Shown piece by piece: positions 29,486 through 38,033 of a DNA stretch of 64,000 nucleotides; positions within the stretch are counted from its first letter, which is position 1; each line of letters opens with the position of its first letter. The notes under the pieces are model-generated. The model worked only from the letters and a program-made list of their open reading frames with translations. It did not search any database and was not told the DNA's origin. The position numbers and the translations under genes were made by a program. Where the stretch lies: positions 248,001 through 312,000 of the forward strand of contig NZ_BMCG01000005.1 of NCBI RefSeq assembly GCF_014635065.1, written 5' to 3'. The DNA is from Oxalicibacterium flavum. Its GTDB lineage: Bacteria > Pseudomonadota > Gammaproteobacteria > Burkholderiales > Burkholderiaceae_D.

Positions 29486-30021
29486 GACACCTCTTGTATT
29501 GATTCAATGCAATGTGAAAACGATGTCCCGTTCGGCGCAGGGGTTTCAACCTGCGGTACTGCTTTGCATCCGAACATGGACTGCGATCCTCTTGCGAGGG
29601 ATGCGGGTAATCATAGAAACGGTTCGATTCCAATGACAACGAATTTGTCTGAATATGCTTATAAAGGAGGCGCTCATAACCTTGCTCAAGAAATGTGCAT
29701 CCGGCAGCGATGCCTTTGCCATATTCGTATTTCGCATGTGCTACTGCGAAATGATTCGTCGCCATCATGGATGGTTGAGCATATAGTCAAGTCGTCTCTT
29801 GAACGTCCTCTGTATTGAAGACCTTGGCCCGCATTTAGATGCGGGCTTTTTTTTGCGTGTCGATTTCTGCAGCGGATTCATCAATGACATATTTCGCTGA
29901 ACGATATTCGACTTTGCGTGCTATGGATCGCATTTTTTATTGTTTGTGACGCGCGTTCGCTGCCTGTAAGTTTCGTCCTCTAATCAGCAATGCGGCAATG
30001 CCGCAGAACAGGAAAAGGGTG
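29486..30021. promoter_or_regulatory. Divergent regulatory region with an orphan terminator
   Basis: This 536-base AT-richer region separates the CysB-type gene from the second monooxygenase. It holds a strong plus-strand terminator (29827-29854) with no obvious gene before it. Upstream of it lie a perfect Shine-Dalgarno-like AAAGGAGG (29663-29670) and two short overlapping frames containing Cys codons: ATG 29633 to 29818, and TTG 29682 to about 29786. ATGCGGG at 29601 could pair with the left arm of the terminator. A leader or attenuator, or a small RNA, fits. The promoter of the monooxygenase operon itself could lie on either side of the terminator. Confidence 0.55.
29827..29854 (+). terminator. 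Orphan rho-independent terminator upstream of the second monooxygenase
   Basis: An 8-bp perfect stem GCCCGCAT/ATGCGGGC with loop TTAG is followed by eight T's. It reads on the plus strand, 168 bases before the monooxygenase start, and no established gene precedes it on that strand. Confidence 0.88.
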
Positions 30022-31374
30022 ATGGCAGCGTCTCAACGTCAAATGAGCATCGGCATGAACATTCTCGGCCTGGGCGGCCACGCATCCGCATGGCGGCTGG
30101 CGGAGGTGCCTTCCAGTTCGCTGCTCGATGTCGATTACTTCGTCAACATCGCGAAGATTTCCGAGCGCGGTACGCTGGATGCGATCTTCCTGGCCGACGG
30201 TCCGGCGCTGGGCGGGGATGTGTCGCATCATCCTGGCGGTCGGCTGGAACCGACCGTGCTGCTGACGGCGGTGGCGCTGGCGACCAAGCATATCGGCGTG
30301 ATCGCCACGGCGTCCACCACCTACAACGATCCCTACAACCTCGCGCGGCGTCTCGCCTCCATCGACCACATCAGTGGCGGTCGCGCGGCGTGGAATATCG
30401 TGACCACGGCGGGTGACATCGCAGCGCAGAACTTCGGCCTGACCGGTGCGCCGCTGCATGCGGATCGCTACGGCCGCGCCGCCGAGTTCGTCGACATCGC
30501 GCGCCGGCTGTGGGACAGCTGGGAAGACGACGCCATCATCAACGACTGGCAGAACGGCGTGTTTGCCGACAAATCCAAGATCCACGAAATCAACCATGCG
30601 GGCGCGCATTTTTCGGTCAGAGGTCCGCTCAACGTGCCGCGTTCGCCGCAGGGGCGTCCGGTACTGGTGCAGGCAGGCTCGTCCGAAGGCGGCAAGTCGC
30701 TCGGCTCGCGTTATGCCGATGCCATCTTCACCACGCAGACCACGCTGCCCGACGGCCAGGCCTTTTACAAGGAAATGAAGCAGCGCGCGCAGCAGTGGGG
30801 GCGCGATCCGGATTCGCTGAAGATCATGCCAGGCCTGTCGACGGTCATCGGCAGCACCGAGGAAGAGGCGCATCGCCGTTGCGACGAACTCGATTCCTAT
30901 CAGGGCGAGCTGGGACTGGCGGGACAGATTGCGGCGCGCATCGGCATCGCCGTGTCGGAGCTCGATCTGGATGCACCGCTGCCGTGGCACAAGATCGGCG
31001 ATGTGCGCGATGTCACCAAGAGTTCGCACGGTTTCTTCGAGGCGCAAATCAATCTGGCGCGGCGCGAGAATCTGACGGTGCGCCAGCTCTCGCGCCGCAT
31101 CCGCAGCGGTCATCGGCTGTCGGTCGGCACGCCCGAGCAGATCGCGGACACCCTGACCGAATGGTTCCTGTCCGGTGCGGCCGACGGCTTCAACATCATG
31201 CCGGACATGTTTCCGTCGGGCGCGCAGATCTTCGTCGATGAGGTGGTGCCATTGCTGCGCAAGCGCGGCATCTTCCGTACCGAATACACGGGCACGACAC
31301 TGCGCGATCACCTGGGCCTGACTCGCCCGCGCAGCCAGTACGAAGAAGAACGCAACGCCTTGCTGGCGGGCTGA
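30022..31374 (+). CDS. FMNH2-dependent monooxygenase, DszA/NtaA/SnaA family (copy 2)
   Basis: A 450-residue luciferase-like flavin monooxygenase, closer to DszA/NtaA than copy 1. Family blocks include KISERGTLDAIFLADGPA, DPYNLARRLASIDHISGGRAAWNIVTT, HADRYGRAAEFVDIARRLWDSWEDDA, VLVQAGSSEGGKSL, and the very typical tail FRTEYTGTTLRDHLGL. The start ATG at 30022 follows AGGAAAAGGG; an ATG eight codons earlier and a GTG one codon earlier are alternatives. It heads the second island operon, directly before the importer genes, so its substrate is probably what that importer brings in. A flavin reductase partner is not encoded here. Confidence 0.9.
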   Translation: MAASQRQMSIGMNILGLGGHASAWRLAEVPSSSLLDVDYFVNIAKISERGTLDAIFLADGPALGGDVSHHPGGRLEPTVLLTAVALATKHIGVIATASTTYNDPYNLARRLASIDHISGGRAAWNIVTTAGDIAAQNFGLTGAPLHADRYGRAAEFVDIARRLWDSWEDDAIINDWQNGVFADKSKIHEINHAGAHFSVRGPLNVPRSPQGRPVLVQAGSSEGGKSLGSRYADAIFTTQTTLPDGQAFYKEMKQRAQQWGRDPDSLKIMPGLSTVIGSTEEEAHRRCDELDSYQGELGLAGQIAARIGIAVSELDLDAPLPWHKIGDVRDVTKSSHGFFEAQINLARRENLTVRQLSRRIRSGHRLSVGTPEQIADTLTEWFLSGAADGFNIMPDMFPSGAQIFVDEVVPLLRKRGIFRTEYTGTTLRDHLGLTRPRSQYEEERNALLAG

Positions 31375-31391
31375 GGGAAGGCGGGATTCTC

Positions 31392-32297
31392 ATGCAAACC
31401 GGAACCACGCTTCAACTCGAAGGCAGGGAATTTGTCGGCGGCGCCGACTTCGCGGCCGGCAAGGTTCGCTGGCGTTTCCCCGCAGCGCTCCGTACGTTGC
31501 GGCCGGGACTTCTGCTGGCAGGCCTGTTTGTCTCGTTCCTGATCGTGGCCGCATTGTGGCCAAGTCTGCTTGTATCGGGCGATCCGCTGGCCGCTTCGGC
31601 ACGCGATGCCTTCCGCGCGCCGAGTGCCGCGCACTGGCTGGGTACCGACGAGAACGGGCGCGACATCCTGACACGTCTCATCTACGGCGTGCGTCCGTCG
31701 CTGCTGATGGGTATCGCGGCGACCGTGATCGGTCTCATGCTCGGCGTGGCGATCGGGTTGCTCGCCGGGCTTGGTCATCGTCTTGTCGACAGTACGCTGA
31801 TGCGCGGCATCGATGTGCTGCTGGCATTCCCCGATCTGCTGCTGGCGCTGGTGATCATCACTTTCTGGGGGCAGGGCATGTTCAATGCGGTGGTCGCGAT
31901 CGGCATTGCCAGCGTGCCGCGCTATGCACGACTGATCCGTGCGCAGACGCATGCGATCCGGCACGCGCAATACGTCGAGGCGGCGACCACGTTGGGCTTG
32001 CGGCCCATAACGCTGATTTTCCGTCACATCCTGCCCAATTCGATCAAGCCGGTTCTGATCCTTGCCGCGATCGGCGTTGGCGGCAAGATCGCAGCGGGCG
32101 CGGCGCTGAGCTTCCTTGGCTTCGGTGCGCCGCCGCCTTCGCCGGAATGGGGCGCGATGCTGTCGGTCGGCCGCAATTTCATTTCCAACGCATGGTGGAT
32201 CGTTACCGCACCCGCACTGGCGATTACCTTGACGGTCATCTCCATCACGGCACTGGGAAGACAACTGTTGTTGCGCAGCGAGGGCAAGGCCGAATGA
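31392..32297 (+). CDS. Peptide/nickel-type ABC importer permease, DppC/GsiD-like
   Basis: A 301-residue inner-membrane permease of the DppC/OppC/GsiD family, with an N-terminal helix near residues 38-60 and five more after residue 95. The segment APSAAHWLGTDENGRDILTRLIYG is the family hallmark. The coupling loop EAATTLGLRPITLIFRHILPN contacts the ATPase. The gene is 17 bases after the monooxygenase and overlaps the ATPase gene by four bases (ATGA). Its usual partner, a DppB-like permease, lies 7.5 kb downstream at 39.8 kb rather than adjacent. Confidence 0.92.
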   Translation: MQTGTTLQLEGREFVGGADFAAGKVRWRFPAALRTLRPGLLLAGLFVSFLIVAALWPSLLVSGDPLAASARDAFRAPSAAHWLGTDENGRDILTRLIYGVRPSLLMGIAATVIGLMLGVAIGLLAGLGHRLVDSTLMRGIDVLLAFPDLLLALVIITFWGQGMFNAVVAIGIASVPRYARLIRAQTHAIRHAQYVEAATTLGLRPITLIFRHILPNSIKPVLILAAIGVGGKIAAGAALSFLGFGAPPPSPEWGAMLSVGRNFISNAWWIVTAPALAITLTVISITALGRQLLLRSEGKAE

Positions 32298-34033
32298 ATG
32301 GTTTTGTGAGCAGCAAGGCGTCTCCGTTGGTGGAAGTGGTCGACCTGAGAGTGCGATTCGGCGAGAGCGGAAAGGAGGTCGTCAAGGGCATCTCCTTCTC
32401 GATCCGACGTGGCGAATGCCTGGCGCTGGTCGGCGAATCCGGTTCCGGCAAGAGCGTGACCGCCAGAACGCTGGTCGGCCTGACGGGACGGCGCAGCCAG
32501 GTGACGGCCGAGCGTCTTCAATTCGACGGTGCCGATCTGCGCTCCTTCCGCGAGGCCGACTGGCGCTCGATTCGTGGCAGTCAAATTGGCTTCGTCATGC
32601 AGGATGCGCTGGGTTCGCTCGATCCTCTGCGTACCGTGGGCGAGGAAGTGGCCGAACCATTGCGCCTGCATACCAAACTCGACAAGAGGCAGCGTGCAGA
32701 GCGCGCGATCGACCTGCTGCGTTCGGTCGGCATGCCGGAACCCGAGACGCGTCTGCACCAGTATCCGCACCAGTTGTCGGGCGGTCTGCGCCAGCGCGCG
32801 CTGATCGCGTCCGCACTGGCCTGCCATCCCGACCTGCTGCTGGCCGACGAGCCGACCACCGCGCTCGATGCCGCCGTTCAGGCGCAGGTGCTCGATCTGC
32901 TGGAATCGCTGCAGACGCCGCAGAGATCGATGCTGCTGGTCAGCCACGATTTTGCGGTGGTCTCGCGCCTGGCGGACCGCGTGGCCGTCATGCATCACGG
33001 CGAGATCGTCGAGCAGGGACCGCTCGAGCAGATTCTGCACGATCCGCAGCATCCTTATACCAAGTCCTTGCTCGGTGCCGTGCTCTCGATCCAGAAGCGC
33101 GACCAGGGCCGGCAGCGCGTGGCGCAGACCGCGGACGGCCACTTTGCCTTGCGGCCGAGCGAGATGACGCCGGCGCTGGCGCGGCAGGCTCCGGTGGTGG
33201 TGGAAGCCAACAATCTCATCAAGAGTTTCGTATTGCCGAACGGCGAGCGCCGCAAGGCGGTGTCCGAGGTGTCCTTTGCGCTGCGCAAGGGCGAGACGCT
33301 CGGCATCGTCGGTGAATCGGGGTCCGGCAAGACCACGCTGATGCGCATGATCCTTGGACTGGAAAAGCCCGATGCCGGCGACGTGCGCCTGAACGACAGG
33401 TTGTGGGCGGGCATGACGCCGGCCGAGCAGCGCGCCGAGCGCAGGCGTATCCAGGTGGTGTTCCAGGACCCGCTGGCCTCCTTCGATCCGCGCTACACGG
33501 TGGCGCGCGTATTGGCAGAACCGCTGGAAATTGCCGGCTACCGCACGGCTGCCGCCGCACGTGCGAGGTCGGCCGAGCTGCTGCAGATGGTGCGGCTCGA
33601 TCCGCAGCTGCTTGACCGCCGCCCGATCGAGCTGTCGGGCGGACAGCGCCAGCGTGTCGCCATCGCGCGTGCGCTGGCGCCGCAGCCGGACATCCTGATC
33701 TGCGACGAGCCGGTATCGGCGCTCGACGTCTCGGTGCAGGCGCAGATCCTCGACCTGCTGGTCGATCTGAAGGACCGGCTTGGCCTGTCCTGCCTCTTCA
33801 TCTCGCACGATCTTGGTGTCATCCATCGCGTCAGCGATCGCATCATGGTCATGAAGGATGGCGTGGTGGTCGAGTCGGGCGGCGTACATGAAGTCTTCGA
33901 TAATCCTCAGCACGTTTATACGCAGGCGTTGCTGAGTGCAGTGCCGCAGTTGGGTGTCAGAAAACGCGTAGCCAATTCAATTGTCGTGGGGAGTGGTCAG
34001 AATGAAGAAGAAGGTGAACGGGATGCTGCCTGA
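32294..34033 (+). CDS. Tandem ABC importer ATPase (DppD-DppF fusion, GsiA-like)
   Basis: A 579-residue cytosolic protein containing two full ABC domains, as in GsiA (glutathione) and YejF. Domain 1 has Walker [11 protein letters not shown] (near residue 46), signature LSGGLRQR and Walker [13 protein letters not shown]. Domain 2 has Walker [11 protein letters not shown] (near 340), signature LSGGQRQR and Walker [13 protein letters not shown]. Both sites look complete. Each domain ends in the oligopeptide-type extension ([11 protein letters not shown] and [11 protein letters not shown]). It powers the DppC- and DppB-like permeases of the island. Its end overlaps the TonB receptor start by 32 bases. 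Confidence 0.93.
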   Translation: MNGFVSSKASPLVEVVDLRVRFGESGKEVVKGISFSIRRGECLALVGESGSGKSVTARTLVGLTGRRSQVTAERLQFDGADLRSFREADWRSIRGSQIGFVMQDALGSLDPLRTVGEEVAEPLRLHTKLDKRQRAERAIDLLRSVGMPEPETRLHQYPHQLSGGLRQRALIASALACHPDLLLADEPTTALDAAVQAQVLDLLESLQTPQRSMLLVSHDFAVVSRLADRVAVMHHGEIVEQGPLEQILHDPQHPYTKSLLGAVLSIQKRDQGRQRVAQTADGHFALRPSEMTPALARQAPVVVEANNLIKSFVLPNGERRKAVSEVSFALRKGETLGIVGESGSGKTTLMRMILGLEKPDAGDVRLNDRLWAGMTPAEQRAERRRIQVVFQDPLASFDPRYTVARVLAEPLEIAGYRTAAAARARSAELLQMVRLDPQLLDRRPIELSGGQRQRVAIARALAPQPDILICDEPVSALDVSVQAQILDLLVDLKDRLGLSCLFISHDLGVIHRVSDRIMVMKDGVVVESGGVHEVFDNPQHVYTQALLSAVPQLGVRKRVANSIVVGSGQNEEEGERDAA

Positions 34034-36155
34034 GCCCGTGCTGGTGAAGTCGTCGTCGTTGCGATATGCGATGGCATGGAGAACTCTGAGCGTCGGCGCC
34101 GTGCTGTGCCTGGCGAGCGGCGCAGTGGCCGCACAGGACACGGCAACCCAGGTCGAGGAAACCGTGGTCGTCAAGGCCAAGGCGCTGAAGGATGCGGAGC
34201 GTGCCAAGGAGCGTCTCAAGAACGTGACGGGCACCGCCAGCGTGGTCAACAATGCGGAAGTCGAACGCGGCCGCGCCGCCAATGCCGAAGACGTGCTGGC
34301 CTATCAGCCGGGCGTGTTTGCCGCCGCCACCAGCGGCACCGGCGCCAACAAGATCTCGATTCGCGGCTCCGGCCTGAATACCTTCTACCAGGGTTACTCG
34401 CTGGGCATCAAGTATCTGTACGACGGCCTGCCGATCACGGGGCCGGGCGGCACGCAGGAAGACCTGCTGACGCTGGACGGCGTGGACTATACGGAGATTC
34501 TCAACGGCGCCAATGCCTTCGCCTACTCGGCACTGTCGCTGGGCGGTGCAATCAACTTCGTCACGCATACAGGACGTTCGTCGCCCGGCAGCCTCGTCAG
34601 CCTCGAGGCCGGCAGCTACGGTTACCGCAAGTACCAGGTCAGCCACGGCGGCGTTTCCGCCTCGGGCGACACCGACTATTACTTTGCCTATGTGCACAAC
34701 GAGCGCGACGGCTTCCAGCGCGATACGCCGAACTCGGGTGAAAGCTACGTCGTGAACCTCGGGCATCGCTTCAACGACCGCGTCGAGACGCGTTTCGTGA
34801 TCCGCCATCGCGGCGAGGAATTGCAGAACGGCAGCACGCTGACGCTGGCGCAGATCCGCAACGATCCGCGTGCCAACAATGCCGTGTCCGGCCGCCGCAA
34901 GCCAGGCACCACGCTGATCACCAACAAGACCACCTTCACGCTGGATGACAAGTCCAAGCTCGAAGCCGGCTTTGCCTACAACGACTATCCGCTGGATAAC
35001 GGCTGGGTCTATTCGGCGCAGCCGCAGGACTGGCGCTCCAAGGATGCGAGCATTTCGCTGCGCTACTTGCGCACTGGCGACACGCTGTTCGGGAAGCCTA
35101 GCGACACCACCGTCAGCTTCAGCGATACGCGTCTGCTGGACGGTGACGTGACCGCCTACAACCAGGCCAACGGCGTGCGTTCCAACGAGCGCCAATACAC
35201 CAAGTACAGTGGCTCGCGCGATACGGTGCTGGCGGTCGGCAATGAACTGCAGCTGACCGACAAGTATGCGCTGTCGACCGGCCTGTCGCTGATCGAGGTG
35301 GACCGCGCCGTGCGCATCGAGCGCACCATCCTGACCACGACCGAAACTTTCCCGCGCGAGGTACGTTATGTTGATCGTACAGTGGCGCCGCGCGTGGGCC
35401 TGCGTTATCAGGCATCCGACAACCTGCAGGTGTTCGGCAACGTCACGCGTTCGGTCGACCCGCCGGTGACCTGGCAGATGGGCAGCACCGGCGTTCCCTA
35501 TGTGCGTCCGCTGCAGCCGCAAAAGGCCACCACCGCGGAGATCGGACTGCGCGCCAGCAACGACACGCATGAGGGCAGCCTATCTTTCTATCGCTCCAAC
35601 GTCAGCAATGAGCTGTTGACCATCGTGATCCGCCAGGCATCCGGTTCCGATCCGGGACTGACCGCCAATGCCAACGCCAGCAAGACCATCCACCAGGGTA
35701 TCGAAGCGGCACTGGCTTCCAAATTGTGGAAGGGCGCCGATGGCGATCGCCTGACCTATCGCCAGGCTTATACCTTCAACGATTTCTACTACCGCGACGA
35801 TCCAACCTTCGGCAAGAACGAGTTGCCGAGCTTGCCCAAGCATGTCTATCAGGGCGAGTTGCTGTTCCAGCAGGCCGGCGGTTTCTATGCGGGGCTGAAC
35901 GTGCGCGCACTGTCCAGCTACTACGTGGATTACGCCAATACGCTGAAGGCGCCGTCGGCCACGATCTGGGGTGCCAAGTTCGGTTACGAGAGTCCCGACC
36001 GCAAATGGAAAGCCTTCCTCGATTTCCGCAATCTCGGCGACAAGAAATACGCCACCGCTGCCAACACCACCTATAACGCAGGCGGCAACGACTCGGCCAA
36101 CTTCTATCCGGGTGATGGGTTTTCCATCTACAGCGGTGTTGCATTCCGGTTCTAG
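34002..36155 (+). CDS. TonB-dependent outer-membrane receptor, island copy 1
   Basis: A 717-residue gated outer-membrane channel. The signal peptide ends near GAVAAQD; a TonB box (EETVVV) follows, then the plug domain (LAYQPGVFAA, NKISIRGSG, GGAINFVTHTG) and a 22-strand-type barrel ending in the aromatic VAFRF. Its plug and C-terminus resemble the second receptor at 42.2 kb (for example LDFRNLGDKKYATAANTTYNAGG against LDFKNLADRKYVATSSTIYDAAG). The start MKKKVNG is preceded by GGGGAG. Being inside the importer operon, it very probably takes up the same substrate rather than a siderophore. There is no N-terminal signalling extension. Confidence 0.92.
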   Translation: MKKKVNGMLPEPVLVKSSSLRYAMAWRTLSVGAVLCLASGAVAAQDTATQVEETVVVKAKALKDAERAKERLKNVTGTASVVNNAEVERGRAANAEDVLAYQPGVFAAATSGTGANKISIRGSGLNTFYQGYSLGIKYLYDGLPITGPGGTQEDLLTLDGVDYTEILNGANAFAYSALSLGGAINFVTHTGRSSPGSLVSLEAGSYGYRKYQVSHGGVSASGDTDYYFAYVHNERDGFQRDTPNSGESYVVNLGHRFNDRVETRFVIRHRGEELQNGSTLTLAQIRNDPRANNAVSGRRKPGTTLITNKTTFTLDDKSKLEAGFAYNDYPLDNGWVYSAQPQDWRSKDASISLRYLRTGDTLFGKPSDTTVSFSDTRLLDGDVTAYNQANGVRSNERQYTKYSGSRDTVLAVGNELQLTDKYALSTGLSLIEVDRAVRIERTILTTTETFPREVRYVDRTVAPRVGLRYQASDNLQVFGNVTRSVDPPVTWQMGSTGVPYVRPLQPQKATTAEIGLRASNDTHEGSLSFYRSNVSNELLTIVIRQASGSDPGLTANANASKTIHQGIEAALASKLWKGADGDRLTYRQAYTFNDFYYRDDPTFGKNELPSLPKHVYQGELLFQQAGGFYAGLNVRALSSYYVDYANTLKAPSATIWGAKFGYESPDRKWKAFLDFRNLGDKKYATAANTTYNAGGNDSANFYPGDGFSIYSGVAFRF

Positions 36156-36158
36156 GAA

Positions 36159-37904
36159 ATGGCGGATAGCAGGATGATTCAGAAAAAAGCGAGCGTGGCT
36201 GGCTGGATGGGTGCCTGGTCTGCGGCGGTGATCAGATTGATTGCCGCAGGCCTACTCCTGACCGGCTGCCAGGGCGACTCGGGCAGTGGTGCAGCGTCGG
36301 GCCCGCAGGATGGGGCGGCGAAAAGTTTCCAGTATCCGGCCAGCGATTACTTCGAGGCCGGACCTGGAAAGCGGGGCGGCGTGCTGCGGGTCTCGGTGTC
36401 CTCCGATACCAACTCGCTTGACATGCATGCGATCTCGCACACCAACGCCCAGTGGCTGGGGCGGCTGATGTACGACAACCTCGTCTATCTGAACGACAAG
36501 GGGGAGCCGACACCGTGGTTGGCGAGATCGTGGGAAATCTCGCCGGATGGCAAGACCTACACCTTTCATCTGCGCGACGACGTGACGTTCAGCGACGGCG
36601 CGAAATTCAATGCCGAAGCGGTGCGCCTCAATCTCGAGCACATGCGCGATCCGGCCACCAAGTCGCCTCTGGCGGCGGCTTACATCGCGCCTTACATCAA
36701 TGGCGAAGTGCTCGACGACTATACGTTCCGCGCGCACCTGCGCGAACCGTATGCACCATTTCTCGACGTGCTGGCGCAGTCCTGGCTGGCCATGCTGTCG
36801 CCCAGACAGATCAAGGAAAATCCTCGCCAGATCGCCGAATTGCCGGCCGGGTCCGGGCCATTCGTTGTGCAAAGTTATACGCGCCAGCAGGGTATTCGCC
36901 TGGTGCGTCGCGACGACTATGCATGGGCGCCGGATTTTCTGCGGCATGAAGGGGCGGCCTATCTGGAACGCATCGACATCGATTTCGTTCCCGATGCGGT
37001 GATCCGCTACACCTCGCTGTCGGCCGGTCAGTACGACCTGACCATCGATGCGCCGACCCAGAATGCAGCAGCCATTCGCAACGACGCACGTCTGCTGTTC
37101 GACAGCCGCATTCGCAAGGGCAATCCGAATCGGGGAATAACCTTCAATACGGAAAAATTTCCGTTCGACGACGTGAACGTGCGCAGGGCGTTCGCGCTGG
37201 CGGTGGATCGCGAAGGCATCGTCAGGATCAGCGGCTTCGGCGAGTACCAGCCGAAAAGCGACTACCTTGCCGCAAATACGCGCTACTACGACGCATCGTT
37301 CGTCAAGGCGCTGCAGTTCGCTCCGGACGAGGCCAACCGTCTCCTTGACGAGGCCGGCTGGAAAGAGCGCGACGCGCAAGGATATCGCGTGAAGAACGGG
37401 CAACGGCTGGCGGCCGACGTGCTGGTCTCGGGCGCCGGTTCGCTCGCGGACATCGTCGCCATCCAGTCCGATGTGAAGAAGGTCGGCTTCGATCTGAACA
37501 TCGTTCAGCTGCCGCTCGCACAGATATCGGATCGCCGGCGGGACAACGACTATCAGGCGCTTGGCGCCGGCGTCTGGCATACCAACACGGCGGACGGGCT
37601 CTACATCCTCTATCACAGCAACGAGATCATCTCGCCCCGGCGCATCGGCCAGAACACCGCGCGCCTGCGCGACGACAGGCTGGACGCCCTGCTGGCCGAA
37701 GCGCGCCGTTCACACGATCCGGCCACGGCCACGGCGCTCTATAGCCAGGCACAGCAGCGCCTGACGGAGCTGGTGCCCGCCGTGCCACTGTATGAAAACT
37801 ACAGCCTGACCGCGCGCGACAAGAAGGTGCATGGCGTGGTTTTCGATACCTCGCACAACACGGTGGTGTTTACCAGCCTGTGGCTGGAGCAGGGCGGATC
37901 GTGA
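36159..37904 (+). CDS. ABC importer substrate-binding lipoprotein (family 5), copy 1
   Basis: A 581-residue extracytoplasmic solute-binding protein of the DppA/OppA/GsiB family (SBP_bac_5). An N-terminal signal ends in the lipobox LLLTGC, so the mature protein is membrane-anchored by lipid. Family blocks are YDNLVYLNDKGEPTPWLARSWEISPDGKTYTFHLRDDVTF (shown here only as landmarks), GSGPFVVQSYTR, and DVNVRRAFALAVDREGI. It begins three bases after the receptor stop, consistent with handing over the receptor's cargo. It is strongly similar along its whole length to the next gene and arose by tandem duplication. A start at the internal ATG 36174 is possible. Confidence 0.9.
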   Translation: MADSRMIQKKASVAGWMGAWSAAVIRLIAAGLLLTGCQGDSGSGAASGPQDGAAKSFQYPASDYFEAGPGKRGGVLRVSVSSDTNSLDMHAISHTNAQWLGRLMYDNLVYLNDKGEPTPWLARSWEISPDGKTYTFHLRDDVTFSDGAKFNAEAVRLNLEHMRDPATKSPLAAAYIAPYINGEVLDDYTFRAHLREPYAPFLDVLAQSWLAMLSPRQIKENPRQIAELPAGSGPFVVQSYTRQQGIRLVRRDDYAWAPDFLRHEGAAYLERIDIDFVPDAVIRYTSLSAGQYDLTIDAPTQNAAAIRNDARLLFDSRIRKGNPNRGITFNTEKFPFDDVNVRRAFALAVDREGIVRISGFGEYQPKSDYLAANTRYYDASFVKALQFAPDEANRLLDEAGWKERDAQGYRVKNGQRLAADVLVSGAGSLADIVAIQSDVKKVGFDLNIVQLPLAQISDRRRDNDYQALGAGVWHTNTADGLYILYHSNEIISPRRIGQNTARLRDDRLDALLAEARRSHDPATATALYSQAQQRLTELVPAVPLYENYSLTARDKKVHGVVFDTSHNTVVFTSLWLEQGGS

Positions 37905-38033
37905 GCGGGGATGCCACAGCGATCAGTGTCCGGGACAACGCCGGCGACGTGAAACACACCTGGCCTGTACATGCCGGGCACGGCTTTGGTGCGTTTGCCG
38001 GTCCCGTTTCGTTTTAAAGAAGAAAAGGTTGTG

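Noticed and set aside
29546-29737. A 63-codon minus-strand frame upstream of the CysB-type gene
   Set aside because: No ribosome binding site, no hydrophobic segment or motif, and it would lie in the regulator's promoter region.
31556-32293. An N-terminal extension of the tandem ATPase frame giving 825 codons
   Set aside because: The added part is out-of-frame reading through the DppC-like permease; the real start is the ATG overlapping the permease stop.
33957-35570. A 537-codon minus-strand open frame opposite the first TonB receptor
   Set aside because: Antisense shadow; no ribosome binding site or recognisable motif.
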